A stretch of DNA of 64,000 nt, taken from positions 1,116,001-1,180,000 of the forward strand of contig CAWJHN010000004.1 of the NCBI GenBank assembly GCA_963842725.1. Reading direction: 5' to 3'. The DNA comes from UBA10649 sp963842725 (GTDB taxonomy: Bacteria; Actinomycetota; Actinomycetes; S36-B12). Shown one piece after another: positions 1 to 8,943 of this stretch. Positions within the stretch are counted from its first letter, which is position 1. Every line of letters begins with the position of its first letter. A program made the position numbers and the translations under genes. A model generated the notes under the pieces. It ran no database searches. It was given only the letters and a program-made list of their open reading frames with translations, and was not told the origin of the DNA.

Positions 1-636
1 TTCATCTACGCCTTCCGCAGCCCGAAGCTCGTCCCCAAGGGCGCGCAGAACGTCGGGGAGATGGGCTACCTGTTCATCCGCGACGGCATCGCGCGCGACA
101 CGATCGGCAAGGACGGCGACAAGTTCGTCCCCTTCCTGTTCTCCTTCTTCTTCCTGGTGTGGCTCTCGAACTTCATGGGGATCGTGCCGTTCGCGCAGAT
201 CCCCGTGACCTCGATCTTCGCGATCCCGGTCGCCTTCGCCATCATCGTGTACATCACCTGGGTGCCGATCGGCATCTACAAGCAGGGTCTCGGCGGCTTC
301 TTCAAGAACATGATGTTCCCGCCCGGCGTGCCCAAGGTGATGTACGTGCTGCTCGCTCCGCTCGAGCTGCTGTCGAACCTCATCGTCCGTCCCGCCACGC
401 ACGCCATCCGTCTGTTCGCCAACATGTTCGCCGGACACCTGCTGATCGCGACCTTCAGCGTGGCGGCGTTCTACCTGCTCAGCGCCAGCCTCATCGGCAT
501 CCTGGGCTCGGCCGCCTCGTTCACGGTCGCCGTGGCCCTGACCGGCTTCGAGGCGCTCATCCAGGCCCTGCAGGCGTACATCTTCACCCTCCTCGCCGCC
601 GTCTACATCGGCGGAGCGCTTCATGCCGAGCACTGA
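1..636 (+). CDS. atpB: ATP synthase Fo subunit a (partial, 5' end outside window)
   Basis: Membrane subunit a of the F1Fo ATP synthase, which forms the proton half-channels next to the c-ring. The reading frame is open from base 1, so the N-terminus lies upstream; 211 codons are visible. The conserved segment around PATHAIRLFANMFAGHLL holds the essential arginine of subunit a, and several hydrophobic helices flank it. The next gene is atpE after a 98-base gap. The product is certain from motif and from operon position; only the start is unknown. Confidence 0.97.
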   Translation, partial: FIYAFRSPKLVPKGAQNVGEMGYLFIRDGIARDTIGKDGDKFVPFLFSFFFLVWLSNFMGIVPFAQIPVTSIFAIPVAFAIIVYITWVPIGIYKQGLGGFFKNMMFPPGVPKVMYVLLAPLELLSNLIVRPATHAIRLFANMFAGHLLIATFSVAAFYLLSASLIGILGSAASFTVAVALTGFEALIQALQAYIFTLLAAVYIGGALHAEH

Positions 637-734
637 TCGGCACGCCGACCATTGAGCCGCACGACCACAACTACATAACCCACAGGACCCGGACCGGCGG
701 AACGACCGCTGGCCAGGAAAGTAAAGGAAACGAC

Positions 735-962
735 ATGTCGCTTCTCGCGGAAGTCACCGGATCGCTCGGCTCGATCGGCTACGGCCTCGCAGCCATCGGC
801 CCCGGTGTCGGCATCGGCATCATCTTCGGTCAGGGCGTGCAGGCAATCGCGCGTCAGCCCGAGGCCTACGGCGTGATTCGCCAGAACATGATCCTGGGCT
901 TCGCCCTGGCAGAGGCGCTGGCTCTCATCGGCTTCGTCGCCCCCTTCGTCTTCGGTGTGTGA
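735..962 (+). CDS. atpE: ATP synthase Fo subunit c
   Basis: Proteolipid c subunit (75 aa) of the rotor ring. Two hydrophobic helices are joined by the polar loop ARQPE (residues 39-43). The first helix has a glycine-rich GPGVGIGI segment, and the second carries the ion-binding Glu60 in ALAEAL. The residue after Glu60 is Ala rather than Ser/Thr, which fits a proton-driven rather than a sodium-driven enzyme (inference). An AAGGA ribosome site about 6 bases upstream supports the ATG. Confidence 0.97.
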   Translation: MSLLAEVTGSLGSIGYGLAAIGPGVGIGIIFGQGVQAIARQPEAYGVIRQNMILGFALAEALALIGFVAPFVFGV

Positions 963-1009
963 TCCTCACCGTCCATCCGTTCCGGGCTTGATCTGGGAAG
1001 GTCACCGTC

Positions 1010-1579
1010 GTGATTAACGTCATTGCCGCAGTGAGCTCTGTGGTCGTCGCCTCGGGCGAGGGGACAGAGGAAATGCCCTCCGTCCTCGCCGTGCCGATCG
1101 ACGAGCTGATCATCGGCATCATCGCTTTCCTCATCGTGTTCGGCGGGCTGTCGAAGCTGGCGCTGCCCAACATCAAGAGGACCCTCGCCGAGCGGACCAA
1201 TGCGATCGAGGGCGGCATCCAGCGCGCCGCCGCTGCGGAGTCCGAGGCCCACGATCTCCTCGAGCAGTACCGAGCGCAGCTTGCTCAGGCTCGCGAGGAG
1301 GCATCGGCCATCCGGACGCAGGCCCAGGCCGAGCGCTCCGCCATGATCGAAGAGGCCCGAAACGAGGCTCGGCAGGCGGCCCTGCAGGTGACGGCGGCCG
1401 CCGAGACCCAGCTGGCCGCAGATCGTTCGCAGGCCACTGCTGCGCTCACCCGCGAGGTCGGCGAGCTCGCCGTCACGCTGGCGGGCAAGGTGGTCGGGCA
1501 GTCCCTCACCGATGACGCGCGCATCCGTGCCACGGTCGACGAGTTCCTCGATGACCTCGAGCGGCAGGCGGCCGGCTGA
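1010..1579 (+). CDS. atpF: ATP synthase Fo subunit b
   Basis: Peripheral stalk subunit b, 189 aa, GTG start preceded by GGGAAGG. One transmembrane helix lies at about residues 32-52 (ELIIGIIAFLIVFGGLSKLAL), followed by a long charged, alanine-rich coiled coil (EAHDLLEQYRAQLAQAREEA and onward) that reaches the delta subunit. The stop codon overlaps the atpH ATG by one base (TGATG), suggesting translational coupling. Confidence 0.96.
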   Translation: MINVIAAVSSVVVASGEGTEEMPSVLAVPIDELIIGIIAFLIVFGGLSKLALPNIKRTLAERTNAIEGGIQRAAAAESEAHDLLEQYRAQLAQAREEASAIRTQAQAERSAMIEEARNEARQAALQVTAAAETQLAADRSQATAALTREVGELAVTLAGKVVGQSLTDDARIRATVDEFLDDLERQAAG

Positions 1580-2388
1580 TGCTCGGATCCAGCCGCGACA
1601 GTCTGGCGGCCTGTGAGGAGGGCCTCGATGCCCGACGGCAGGACGCGGGCTTCGGCGCGCTTCCTGGCGAGCTCTTCTCGGTCGCCGGCCTGCTCGCGCA
1701 GGAGGGCCAGCTGCGCACGATGCTGGCGGACTCGGGGCAGCCGGCCTCCATCCGCGAGGGCCTCGCACGCCAGATCTTCGGCGAGCGCGTCAGCAGCCTC
1801 GCGGTCGACATCCTCCTCATGGTCGTAGACCGGCGCTGGTCGTCGGACCTCGACCTGGTGCTGGCGCTCGAGCAGCTGGCGGACCAGGCGGCCTTCACGG
1901 TCGCCGAGGCCGACGGGTCGCTCGACACGACCGAGGAGGAGCTGTTCCTCTTCGGCAGGGCCCTTGACTCGTCGCCGGCGCTGCAGATGGCGCTGACGGA
2001 CCCTGCTCAGACATCGGCGACCAAGGGCGCCATCGTGCGCGACCTGCTCGGCGGGCGCGGCACCGCAGCCACCGGCCAGGTGCTGCAGTACGCCGTGGGG
2101 CACCTGCACGGCCGGCGCATCGATTCGGTCGTGGACGACCTGTGCGCGCTCGCGGCTCGGCAGCGCGAGCGAGTGGTGGCCGAGGTTCGCGTGGCGGCCC
2201 CCATGGACGCCGCTCAGGAGCGGCGGCTGGCGGACATCCTGTCCCGGCTGAAGGGACGCACTGTGCGCCTCAACATCGCGGTGGACCCGTCGCTGCTGGG
2301 CGGCGTGCACGTCAAGATCGGCGACGAGGTCATCGACGGCAGCGTCGCCTCGCGCATGGAGCAGGCCCGGCGAGCCGTTCTCGGCTGA
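1579..2388 (+). CDS. atpH: ATP synthase F1 subunit delta
   Basis: Delta subunit, 269 aa, linking the peripheral stalk to the F1 head. Actinobacterial delta subunits are longer than the roughly 180 aa E. coli form, and this length fits. The C-terminal region with LKGRTVRLNIAVDPSLLGG and GDEVIDGSVASRMEQARR matches the conserved OSCP/delta signature. The start overlaps the atpF stop by one base. Confidence 0.95.
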   Translation: MLGSSRDSLAACEEGLDARRQDAGFGALPGELFSVAGLLAQEGQLRTMLADSGQPASIREGLARQIFGERVSSLAVDILLMVVDRRWSSDLDLVLALEQLADQAAFTVAEADGSLDTTEEELFLFGRALDSSPALQMALTDPAQTSATKGAIVRDLLGGRGTAATGQVLQYAVGHLHGRRIDSVVDDLCALAARQRERVVAEVRVAAPMDAAQERRLADILSRLKGRTVRLNIAVDPSLLGGVHVKIGDEVIDGSVASRMEQARRAVLG

Positions 2389-2444
2389 CCGCCGGGGCAG
2401 CACCGCCATCCGAAGAGACGAACTGAAGAGACATCCGACACGCC

Positions 2445-2460
2445 GCCCGCGGATGCGGGC
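2445..2460 (+). other. Short intercistronic hairpin between atpH and atpA
   Basis: Perfect 6-bp GCCCGC/GCGGGC stem with a GGAT loop, 22 bases before the atpA start. No U-tract follows, so it is unlikely to be a full terminator. It may stabilise or pace the operon mRNA before the strongly expressed atpA (inference). Confidence 0.4.
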
Positions 2461-2481
2461 CGAGAAAGAGAGCAGGACACC

Positions 2482-4116
2482 ATGACGGAGCTGACGATCC
2501 GGCCGGAAGAGATCCGGGATGCGATCGAGCGGAACGTCGCGGCGTACTCGCCGGGCACCGCCCGTGAAGAGGTCGGTCGCGTGATGGAGACCGGTGACGG
2601 CATCGCACGCGTCGAAGGCCTCCACTCGGCCATGACCAACGAGCTGCTCGAGTTCGAGGGCGGCCTGCTCGGCGTCGCCCTGAACCTCGACGTACGCGAG
2701 ATCGGCGTCGTCCTGCTCGGCGACGGCTCCCACATCGAGGAGGGGCAGCCGGTGCGTCGCACCGGGGAGGTCCTCTCCGTGCCCGTGGGCGACGCGTTCC
2801 TTGGTCGGGTCGTCGACCCGCTCGGCAACCCGATCGACGGCCTGGGCCCGATCGAGGCCGAGGGTCGTCGCGCCCTGGAGGTCCAGGCACCGACGGTCGT
2901 CCAGCGGCAGCCGGTGAAGGAGGCCATGCAGACGGGTATCAAGGCCATCGACGCCATGACCGCCATCGGCAGAGGCCAGCGCCAGCTCATCATCGGCGAC
3001 CGCCAGACCGGCAAGACCGCCGTCTGCCTCGACACGATCCTCAACCAGCGCGAGAACTGGCTGTCCGGCGATCCCAAGAAGCAGGTGCGCTGCATCTACG
3101 TCGCCATCGGCCAGAAGGGCTCCACGATCGCATCCGTGAAGGGCGCGCTCGAGGAGTACGGAGCGATGGAGTACACCACGATCGTGGCGTCCCCTGCCTC
3201 CGACCCGGCGGGCTTCAAGTACCTGGCGCCCTACACCGGCTCGGCCATCGGCCAGCACTGGATGTACGCCGGCAAGCACGTCCTCATCGTTTTCGACGAT
3301 CTGTCCAAGCAGGCCGAGGCGTACCGCGCGGTCTCGCTCCTCCTGCGCCGCCCGCCGGGCCGTGAGGCCTACCCCGGCGACGTCTTCTACCTGCACAGCC
3401 GCCTGCTGGAGCGCTGCGCGAAGCTGTCCGACGAGCTCGGCGCCGGATCGATGACGGGCCTGCCCATCATCGAGACCAAGGCGAACGACGTTTCGGCCTA
3501 CATCCCGACCAATGTCATCTCCATCACCGATGGGCAGTGCTTCCTGGAGTCCGACCTGTTCAACTCGGGCGTCCGGCCCGCCATCAACGTCGGCATCTCG
3601 GTGTCGCGCGTCGGCGGCTCGGCTCAGCCGAAGGCGATGCGCAAGGTCGCCGGGCGCCTGCGCCTGAACCTCGCGCAGTTCCGCGAGCTCGAGGCGTTCG
3701 CGGCGTTCGGATCCGATCTCGATGCGGCATCCAAGGCCCAGCTCGAGCGTGGGGCGCGACTCGTCGAGTTGCTCAAGCAGCCGCAGTACCAGCCTCAGGC
3801 CATGGAGCGCGAGGTCGTTTCGGTCTGGTCCGGCACGACCGGCCAGCTCGACGACGTTCCGGTCGAGGACATCCGCCGCTTCGATGCGGAGTTCCTCGAC
3901 TACCTCGATCGCAACAAGCCCGAGGTCTTCGAGGCGATCCGCAGCACGACCGACCTGTCCGACGACACCGTCTCGGTTCTCGAGGGTGCGATCGGGCAGT
4001 ACAAGCGGCAGTTCACGACGACGGCCGGTCACCTGCTCGTCAACGACGAGCCGGTCGCTGCCGTGGCCGACGCGGAGATCGACCACACCCAGATCAAGCG
4101 GGCGGTCAGGGGCTAG
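2482..4116 (+). CDS. atpA: ATP synthase F1 subunit alpha
   Basis: Alpha subunit, 544 aa, of the catalytic head. The N-terminal beta-barrel is followed by the nucleotide-binding domain with P-loop GDRQTGKT at residues 172-179 and the alpha-specific GSAIGQHWMYAGKHVLIVFDDLSKQ region (Walker B plus DDLSKQA). The C-terminal domain is slightly extended, as is usual in Actinobacteria. The preceding gap from atpH is 93 bases, the largest inside the operon, and holds a small hairpin. Confidence 0.98.
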   Translation: MTELTIRPEEIRDAIERNVAAYSPGTAREEVGRVMETGDGIARVEGLHSAMTNELLEFEGGLLGVALNLDVREIGVVLLGDGSHIEEGQPVRRTGEVLSVPVGDAFLGRVVDPLGNPIDGLGPIEAEGRRALEVQAPTVVQRQPVKEAMQTGIKAIDAMTAIGRGQRQLIIGDRQTGKTAVCLDTILNQRENWLSGDPKKQVRCIYVAIGQKGSTIASVKGALEEYGAMEYTTIVASPASDPAGFKYLAPYTGSAIGQHWMYAGKHVLIVFDDLSKQAEAYRAVSLLLRRPPGREAYPGDVFYLHSRLLERCAKLSDELGAGSMTGLPIIETKANDVSAYIPTNVISITDGQCFLESDLFNSGVRPAINVGISVSRVGGSAQPKAMRKVAGRLRLNLAQFRELEAFAAFGSDLDAASKAQLERGARLVELLKQPQYQPQAMEREVVSVWSGTTGQLDDVPVEDIRRFDAEFLDYLDRNKPEVFEAIRSTTDLSDDTVSVLEGAIGQYKRQFTTTAGHLLVNDEPVAAVADAEIDHTQIKRAVRG

Positions 4117-4121
4117 CCGGC

Positions 4122-5030
4122 ATGGGCGCACAGCTGAGGGTCTACCGACGGCGCATCAAGTCCGTTCAGTCGACCAAGAAGATCACGAAGGCGATGGAGC
4201 TGATCGCGTCCTCGCGCATCGTGAAGGCGCAGGCGCGGCTGGCATCGTCCCTGCCCTACCTGACCCACCTGTACGCGGCCATCAACGCGGCCGCGACCGG
4301 GGCGGCCGACGTGCGCAAGCACCCCCTCATGGCCAACGCAGAGAACCGCACCCGTGCGGCGATCCTGGTCGTCACGGCGGACCGCGGCCTGGCCGGCGCC
4401 TACTCGGCGAACGCCTTGCGCGAGGCCGAGGCGCTGGCGACGAACCTGCGGGAGAAGGGCCTGAGCGTGGTGCCCTACGTCGTCGGCCGCAAGGGCGTGT
4501 CGTACTACCGGTTCCGCGATCGCGAGATGGGCGGCGAGTACACCGGCTTCACCGACCAGCCCACCTACGCCGATGCGAAGCGGATCGGCGACGACCTGCT
4601 CAAGGCCTTCTTCACCTCGACGGACGAGGGGGGCGTCGACGAGATCCACATCGTCTACACGCACTTCATCTCAATGGTCTCGCAGGAGCCGCGCATCCGC
4701 AGGATCCTGCCGCTCGAGGTCGTCGATGAAGTGGTGGAGCATGTCGAGGGCGCCCTGCCGTCGGCCCTGTACGAGTTCGAGCCGGACGCGGAGTCCGTCC
4801 TCGACGGGCTGCTCCCGCGCTACATCGACCACACCGTCTACACATCGCTGCTCATGTCGGCCGCCTCCGAGCACGCTGCCCGACGCAGGGCGATGAAGTC
4901 GGCCACCGACAACGCCGAGGACATGATCAAATCCCTGTCCCGGCAGGCGAACCAGGCCCGCCAGGGCGAGATCACCCAGGAAATCAGCGAGATCGTCGGC
5001 GGCGCCGACGCTTTGTCGGCTTCGCGCTAG
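4122..5030 (+). CDS. atpG: ATP synthase F1 subunit gamma
   Basis: Central rotor shaft, 302 aa. The N-terminal helix has the gamma signature RRRIKSVQSTKKITKAMELI, and the C-terminal helix ends in the matching segment AMKSATDNAEDMIKSLSR. The ATG at 4122 lies 5 bases after the atpA stop; the frame is open much further upstream, but those residues do not belong to the family. Confidence 0.97.
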   Translation: MGAQLRVYRRRIKSVQSTKKITKAMELIASSRIVKAQARLASSLPYLTHLYAAINAAATGAADVRKHPLMANAENRTRAAILVVTADRGLAGAYSANALREAEALATNLREKGLSVVPYVVGRKGVSYYRFRDREMGGEYTGFTDQPTYADAKRIGDDLLKAFFTSTDEGGVDEIHIVYTHFISMVSQEPRIRRILPLEVVDEVVEHVEGALPSALYEFEPDAESVLDGLLPRYIDHTVYTSLLMSAASEHAARRRAMKSATDNAEDMIKSLSRQANQARQGEITQEISEIVGGADALSASR

Positions 5031-5045
5031 GAGAGGGAACAAGAG

Positions 5046-6497
5046 ATGACCGCAACGACCGAGACCAAGACCGGCGTGGGCCGTGTGGCCCGCGTCACCG
5101 GCCCTGTCGTCGACGTGGAGTTCCCCGTCGAGGCCATGCCCGAGCTGTACAACGCGCTGCACGTCGACGTGAACTTCGACCAGGGCGAGGAGGGTGGCGG
5201 CAGTCGCCTGCTGACCCTCGAGGTTGCGCAGCACATCGGCGACAACATGGTGCGCGCCATCTCGATGCAGCCGACGGACGGTCTGGTCCGCGGGGCGGAG
5301 GTACGGGACACCGGCAACTCGATCACGGTGCCGGTGGGCGACGTGACCAAGGGACACGTCTGGAACACGCTCGGCATCCCGTTGGACGTGCCGGAGTCCT
5401 CGCTCGAGATCACCGATCGCTGGAGCATCCACCGCCAGCCGCCGGCCTTCGACCAGCTCGAGTCCAAGACCGAGGTCTTCTGGACCGGCATCAAGGTCAT
5501 CGACCTGCTCACCCCCTATGTCAAGGGCGGCAAGATCGGTCTCTTCGGCGGTGCAGGCGTCGGCAAGACGGTCCTCATCCAGGAGATGATCTACCGGGTT
5601 GCCGAGAACTTCAGCGGCGTCTCGGTGTTCGCCGGGGTCGGCGAGCGCACCCGCGAGGGCAACGACCTCTTCCTGGAGATGACCGAGTCCGGCGTCCTCG
5701 AGAAGACCGCGCTCGTGTTCGGTCAGATGGACGAGCCGCCGGGCACCCGACTGCGCGTCGCCCTGTCGGCCCTGACGATGGCCGAGTACTTCCGTGACGT
5801 TCAGAAGCAGGACGTGCTGCTGTTCATCGACAACATCTTCCGGTTCACGCAGGCCGGCTCCGAGGTGTCGACCCTCCTGGGCCGCATGCCGTCGGCCGTC
5901 GGATACCAGCCCACGCTGGCCGACGAGATGGGCCAGTTGCAGGAGCGCATCACGTCGACCCGTGGCCACTCGATCACGTCGCTGCAGGCCATCTACGTCC
6001 CTGCTGACGACCTGACGGACCCGGCTCCGGCCACCACCTTCGCCCACCTCGACGCGACGACGACGCTCAGCCGTCCCATCTCGGAGCTGGGCATCTACCC
6101 GGCCGTGGACCCGCTCGACTCGATGTCGCGCATCCTCGACCCCCGCTACGTGGGCGACGAGCACTACGCGGTCGCCGCACGCGTCAAGGAGATCCTGCAG
6201 CGCTACAAGGACCTCCAGGACATCATCGCCATCCTCGGCATCGACGAGCTCTCCGAGGAGGACAAGATCCTCGTGGGCCGCGCCCGCCGCATCCAGCGCT
6301 TCCTGTCGCAGAACATGTTCGTGGCCGAGGCCTTCACCGGCCAGGCGGGCTCGTTCGTGCCGGTCGAGGAGACGATCTCGTCGTTCCGCGCCCTGTGCGA
6401 CGGCGTCTATGACCACATCCCTGAGCAGGCGTTCTTCATGTGCGGCGGCATCGAGGATGTCGAGCGGAACGCTGCCTCGCTGGCGAAGGGCAACTAG
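5046..6497 (+). CDS. atpD: ATP synthase F1 subunit beta
   Basis: Catalytic beta subunit, 483 aa. P-loop GGAGVGKT lies at residues 168-175, the catalytic glutamate is Glu200 in GVGERTREG, Walker B is VLLFIDNIFRF, and a DELSEEDK segment resembling the beta-type DELSEED torque motif is present. A GGAGAGGGAAC ribosome site precedes the ATG. The atpC start follows the stop by 5 bases. Confidence 0.98.
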   Translation: MTATTETKTGVGRVARVTGPVVDVEFPVEAMPELYNALHVDVNFDQGEEGGGSRLLTLEVAQHIGDNMVRAISMQPTDGLVRGAEVRDTGNSITVPVGDVTKGHVWNTLGIPLDVPESSLEITDRWSIHRQPPAFDQLESKTEVFWTGIKVIDLLTPYVKGGKIGLFGGAGVGKTVLIQEMIYRVAENFSGVSVFAGVGERTREGNDLFLEMTESGVLEKTALVFGQMDEPPGTRLRVALSALTMAEYFRDVQKQDVLLFIDNIFRFTQAGSEVSTLLGRMPSAVGYQPTLADEMGQLQERITSTRGHSITSLQAIYVPADDLTDPAPATTFAHLDATTTLSRPISELGIYPAVDPLDSMSRILDPRYVGDEHYAVAARVKEILQRYKDLQDIIAILGIDELSEEDKILVGRARRIQRFLSQNMFVAEAFTGQAGSFVPVEETISSFRALCDGVYDHIPEQAFFMCGGIEDVERNAASLAKGN

Positions 6498-6502
6498 TCG
6501 GC

Positions 6503-6919
6503 ATGGCTGAGGGCGAGAAGGTCCTGAACGTGGCGGTGGTCTCGGCCGAACGGTCCCTGTGGACCGGCCAGGCCAAGAGCATCGTGGCAAAGACCCCGGA
6601 GGGTGACATCGGCATCCTGCCCGGTCACGAGCCGGTCCTGGCACTGCTCGTGGAGAGTGCGCCCCTGCGGGTCGAGGAGCTTGATGGTTCGAAGCTGATC
6701 GTGGCTGTTCACGGAGGGTTCTTCTCGGTGTCCGGCAATGAGGTCAATGTCATCACCGAGGTCGCCGAACTGGCCGAGGACATCGACCTGGAGCGGGCCC
6801 AGGCCGCACTGGCTCGGGCGCAGGACGGCGGTGTCACCGAGGAGGAGATGCCGGCCGTCCGGCGCGCGGAGACGCGCATCCAGGTTGCGTCCGTGGCGAA
6901 GGGCATCACCGCTCGCTAG
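6503..6919 (+). CDS. atpC: ATP synthase F1 subunit epsilon
   Basis: Epsilon subunit, 138 aa, at the foot of the central stalk. It has the N-terminal beta-sandwich motifs AKSIVAKTPEGDIGILPGHEP and GGFFSVSGNEVNVITEVAE and a helical C-terminus. It is the last gene of the operon; the 58-bp palindrome follows 43 bases later. Confidence 0.96.
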   Translation: MAEGEKVLNVAVVSAERSLWTGQAKSIVAKTPEGDIGILPGHEPVLALLVESAPLRVEELDGSKLIVAVHGGFFSVSGNEVNVITEVAELAEDIDLERAQAALARAQDGGVTEEEMPAVRRAETRIQVASVAKGITAR

Positions 6920-6962
6920 CTACACCTCCCAGCACAGCGTCCGCCCGCTCCACCCACCTCCC

Positions 6963-7020
6963 CGAGTGGCGAGTTGTGGTGGTCTCCGGCGCGCCGGAGA
7001 CCACCACAACTCGCCACTCG
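6963..7020. terminator. Perfect 58-bp palindrome, probable bidirectional terminator
   Basis: Every base from 6963 to 7020 pairs with its mirror base around the centre GCGC (6990-6993), so either strand can form a hairpin with an arm of up to 29 bp. It lies between the convergent ends of atpC (6919) and the adenosyltransferase gene (stop at 7028). No long T-run follows on either side. The likely role is termination for both operons; it could also belong to a dispersed palindromic repeat family. Confidence 0.85.
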
Positions 7021-7027
7021 ACAGGGG

Positions 7028-7603
7028 TTAGCGGTTGGCGCCGGGCTGCCACAGCACGTCGCCGCCGTCCTGGGTGTTCGCCACCCGGGCGAGGATGAAC
7101 AGCAGGTCGCTGAGCCGGTTGAGGTACGTGGCCGTCAGGGCGTTCATGCCGCCGTGGTACGTGTCGAGCGCCGCCCAGGTCGAGCGCTCCGCGCGCCGCA
7201 CGACCGTGCGCGCGACGTGCAGATGCGAGGCCCCCACGGTGCCGCCGGGCAGGATGAAGGAGCGCAGGGGCTCCAGCCGATCGTTGTACTCGTCGCAGGC
7301 TGCCTCGAGCCGCTCGACGTAGGGCTCGGTGACCCGCAGCGGCGCGTGGGCCGGACTCTCGACGACCGGGTTGCACAGGTCGGCACCGACGTCGAAGAGA
7401 TCGTTCTGGATGCGGACCAGGAGGATCCGGATGTCCTCGGGGAACTCCGTGCTCGCCAGGGCGAGGCCGATGACGCAATTGGCCTCATCGACGTCGGCAT
7501 ACGCCTTGAGCCGGGGATCGTTCTTGCCGGTCCGACTCATGTCGCCGAGCGACGTCGTGCCGTCGTCTCCGGTTCGTGTGTAGATGCGCGTCAGGTTCAC
7601 CAT
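7028..7603 (-). CDS. Cob(I)yrinic acid a,c-diamide / cob(I)alamin adenosyltransferase, PduO type
   Basis: 191 aa ATP:cob(I)alamin adenosyltransferase, which makes adenosylcobalamin. The N-terminal IYTRTGDDGTTSLGDMSR motif binds ATP, and the conserved FILPGGT, HVARTVVRRAER and YLNRLSDLLFILAR segments define the PduO/MMAB family. The product is the cofactor needed by the mutase encoded at 9313, so the context fits. The ATG sits 6 bases after a TAGGGT box, and there is no ribosome site, so the mRNA is probably leaderless. Confidence 0.93.
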   Translation of the reverse strand: MVNLTRIYTRTGDDGTTSLGDMSRTGKNDPRLKAYADVDEANCVIGLALASTEFPEDIRILLVRIQNDLFDVGADLCNPVVESPAHAPLRVTEPYVERLEAACDEYNDRLEPLRSFILPGGTVGASHLHVARTVVRRAERSTWAALDTYHGGMNALTATYLNRLSDLLFILARVANTQDGGDVLWQPGANR

Positions 7604-7609
7604 GGCACG

Positions 7610-7615
7610 ACCCTA
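7610..7615 (-). promoter_or_regulatory. -10 box TAGGGT of the adenosyltransferase gene (leaderless)
   Basis: TAGGGT on the minus strand ends 6 bases before the ATG at 7603. Together with the missing ribosome site this places the transcription start at or next to the start codon. It forms a divergent pair with the murA box 45 bases away. Confidence 0.65.
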
Positions 7616-7659
7616 GGGCACCCGGGCAGGCCCAGCGCCACGGTCCGACGCCTGGCTCG

Positions 7660-7665
7660 TACGAT
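7660..7665 (+). promoter_or_regulatory. -10 box TACGAT of murA (leaderless)
   Basis: TACGAT ends 6 bases before the GTG at 7672, and no ribosome site is present. This decides the murA start. Confidence 0.65.
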
Positions 7666-7671
7666 GCGCCC

Positions 7672-8943
7672 GTGGAGGTGTTGCGGGTCACCGGGGGAAA
7701 CCCGTTGGTGGGTGAGGTGCGCCTGACCGGTGCCAAGAACTCCGTCCTCAAGCTGATGGCTGCCACCCTGCTGGCACCGGGGACGAGCCGCATCAGCAAC
7801 GTCCCGGACATCCTCGACGTCGAGATCATGGCCGAGCTCCTGCGCAGGCTCGGCTGCGACGTGCACCACGACGCCATGCAGGGCGTCGTGGAGATCACCG
7901 TTCCGCAGGAGCCGGACCACCGGGCGGACTATGACCTGGTACGTCGCATGCGGGCGTCGATCTGCGTCCTGGGACCGCTGCTCACGCGCATGGGTGCCGC
8001 GGACGTGGCGCTGCCGGGCGGGGACAACATCGGCTCCCGCGGGCTCGACATGCACATCGACGGACTGCGACGCATGGGTGCGGACGTCACCAGCGAGCAC
8101 GGCTACCTGGTCGCGCAGGCGCCCGGGGGCCTCCAGGGCGCCCACGCCTGGCTCGACTTCCCCAGCGTCGGCGCGACGGAGACCCTGCTGATGGCAGCGG
8201 TGCTCGCGGACGGCGAGTCGGTCATCGACAACGCGGCGCGCGAGCCGGAGATCGTCGACATCTGCGTGATGCTCAACGCCATGGGCGCCCGCATCGACGG
8301 GGTCGGCAGCTCGACCCTCACGATCCAGGGCGTGGACGCCCTCAAACCGGTCGAGCACGCCACCGTGCCGGATCGGATCGTTGCCGGCACCTGGGCCGTC
8401 GCAGCGGTGATGACGCAGGGGGACGTGACGGTCCGGCATGCCGACCCCGGTCACCTGGCGATCGCCCTGGAGAAGCTGGCGCTTGCCGGCGCCGAGGTGA
8501 GCCCGGTCGACGACGGTTTCCGCATCACGATGAGCGGCCGCCCGAAGTCCGTCGACATCGTGACGCTGCCGTACCCGGGCTTTCCTACGGACCTGCAGCC
8601 GCAGTTCATCGCCCTCAACGCGATCGCCGACGGTGCCGCGCTCGTCACGGAGAACCTGTTCGAGGCACGCTTCCGGTTCGTGCAGGAACTGGCCCGACTC
8701 GGCGCCGATGTGCGCACCGACGGTCATCACGCGCTGGTCAGAGGCCGGAGCGGACTCTCAGCCGCCCCGGTCGAGGCGACCGACATTCGAGCTGGCGCCG
8801 GGCTCGTGCTGGCCGGACTCGTCGCCGAGGGCGAGACGACCGTCTACGGCGTGACGCACATCGACCGCGGGTACGCCGGCTTCGTGCCGGCGCTGCAGTC
8901 GCTCGGCGCATCCATCGTGCGCGACACGGTCATCGACCGCTAG
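7672..8943 (+). CDS. murA: UDP-N-acetylglucosamine 1-carboxyvinyltransferase (Asp-type MurA)
   Basis: First committed step of peptidoglycan synthesis: transfers enolpyruvate from PEP to UDP-GlcNAc. 423 aa from the GTG that follows the TACGAT box; GTG 7678 is a weaker alternative. The N-terminal GNPLVGEVRLTGAKNS motif is typical. The catalytic loop reads LPGGDNIGSR, so residue 118 is Asp where most bacteria have the fosfomycin-reactive Cys. That change is known from mycobacteria and gives intrinsic fosfomycin resistance. Its 3' end overlaps the convergent small gene by 14 bases. Confidence 0.95.
   Translation: MEVLRVTGGNPLVGEVRLTGAKNSVLKLMAATLLAPGTSRISNVPDILDVEIMAELLRRLGCDVHHDAMQGVVEITVPQEPDHRADYDLVRRMRASICVLGPLLTRMGAADVALPGGDNIGSRGLDMHIDGLRRMGADVTSEHGYLVAQAPGGLQGAHAWLDFPSVGATETLLMAAVLADGESVIDNAAREPEIVDICVMLNAMGARIDGVGSSTLTIQGVDALKPVEHATVPDRIVAGTWAVAAVMTQGDVTVRHADPGHLAIALEKLALAGAEVSPVDDGFRITMSGRPKSVDIVTLPYPGFPTDLQPQFIALNAIADGAALVTENLFEARFRFVQELARLGADVRTDGHHALVRGRSGLSAAPVEATDIRAGAGLVLAGLVAEGETTVYGVTHIDRGYAGFVPALQSLGASIVRDTVIDR

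Noticed and set aside
637..734. Small RNA or riboswitch in the atpB-atpE gap
   Set aside because: Only a weak TCGGC/GCCGA hairpin and the atpE ribosome site are visible.
1285..4131. 948-codon open frame on the minus strand opposite atpF, atpH and atpA
   Set aside because: Low-complexity Arg/Asp/Val/Leu-rich translation with no family features; a GC-bias shadow of three certain genes.
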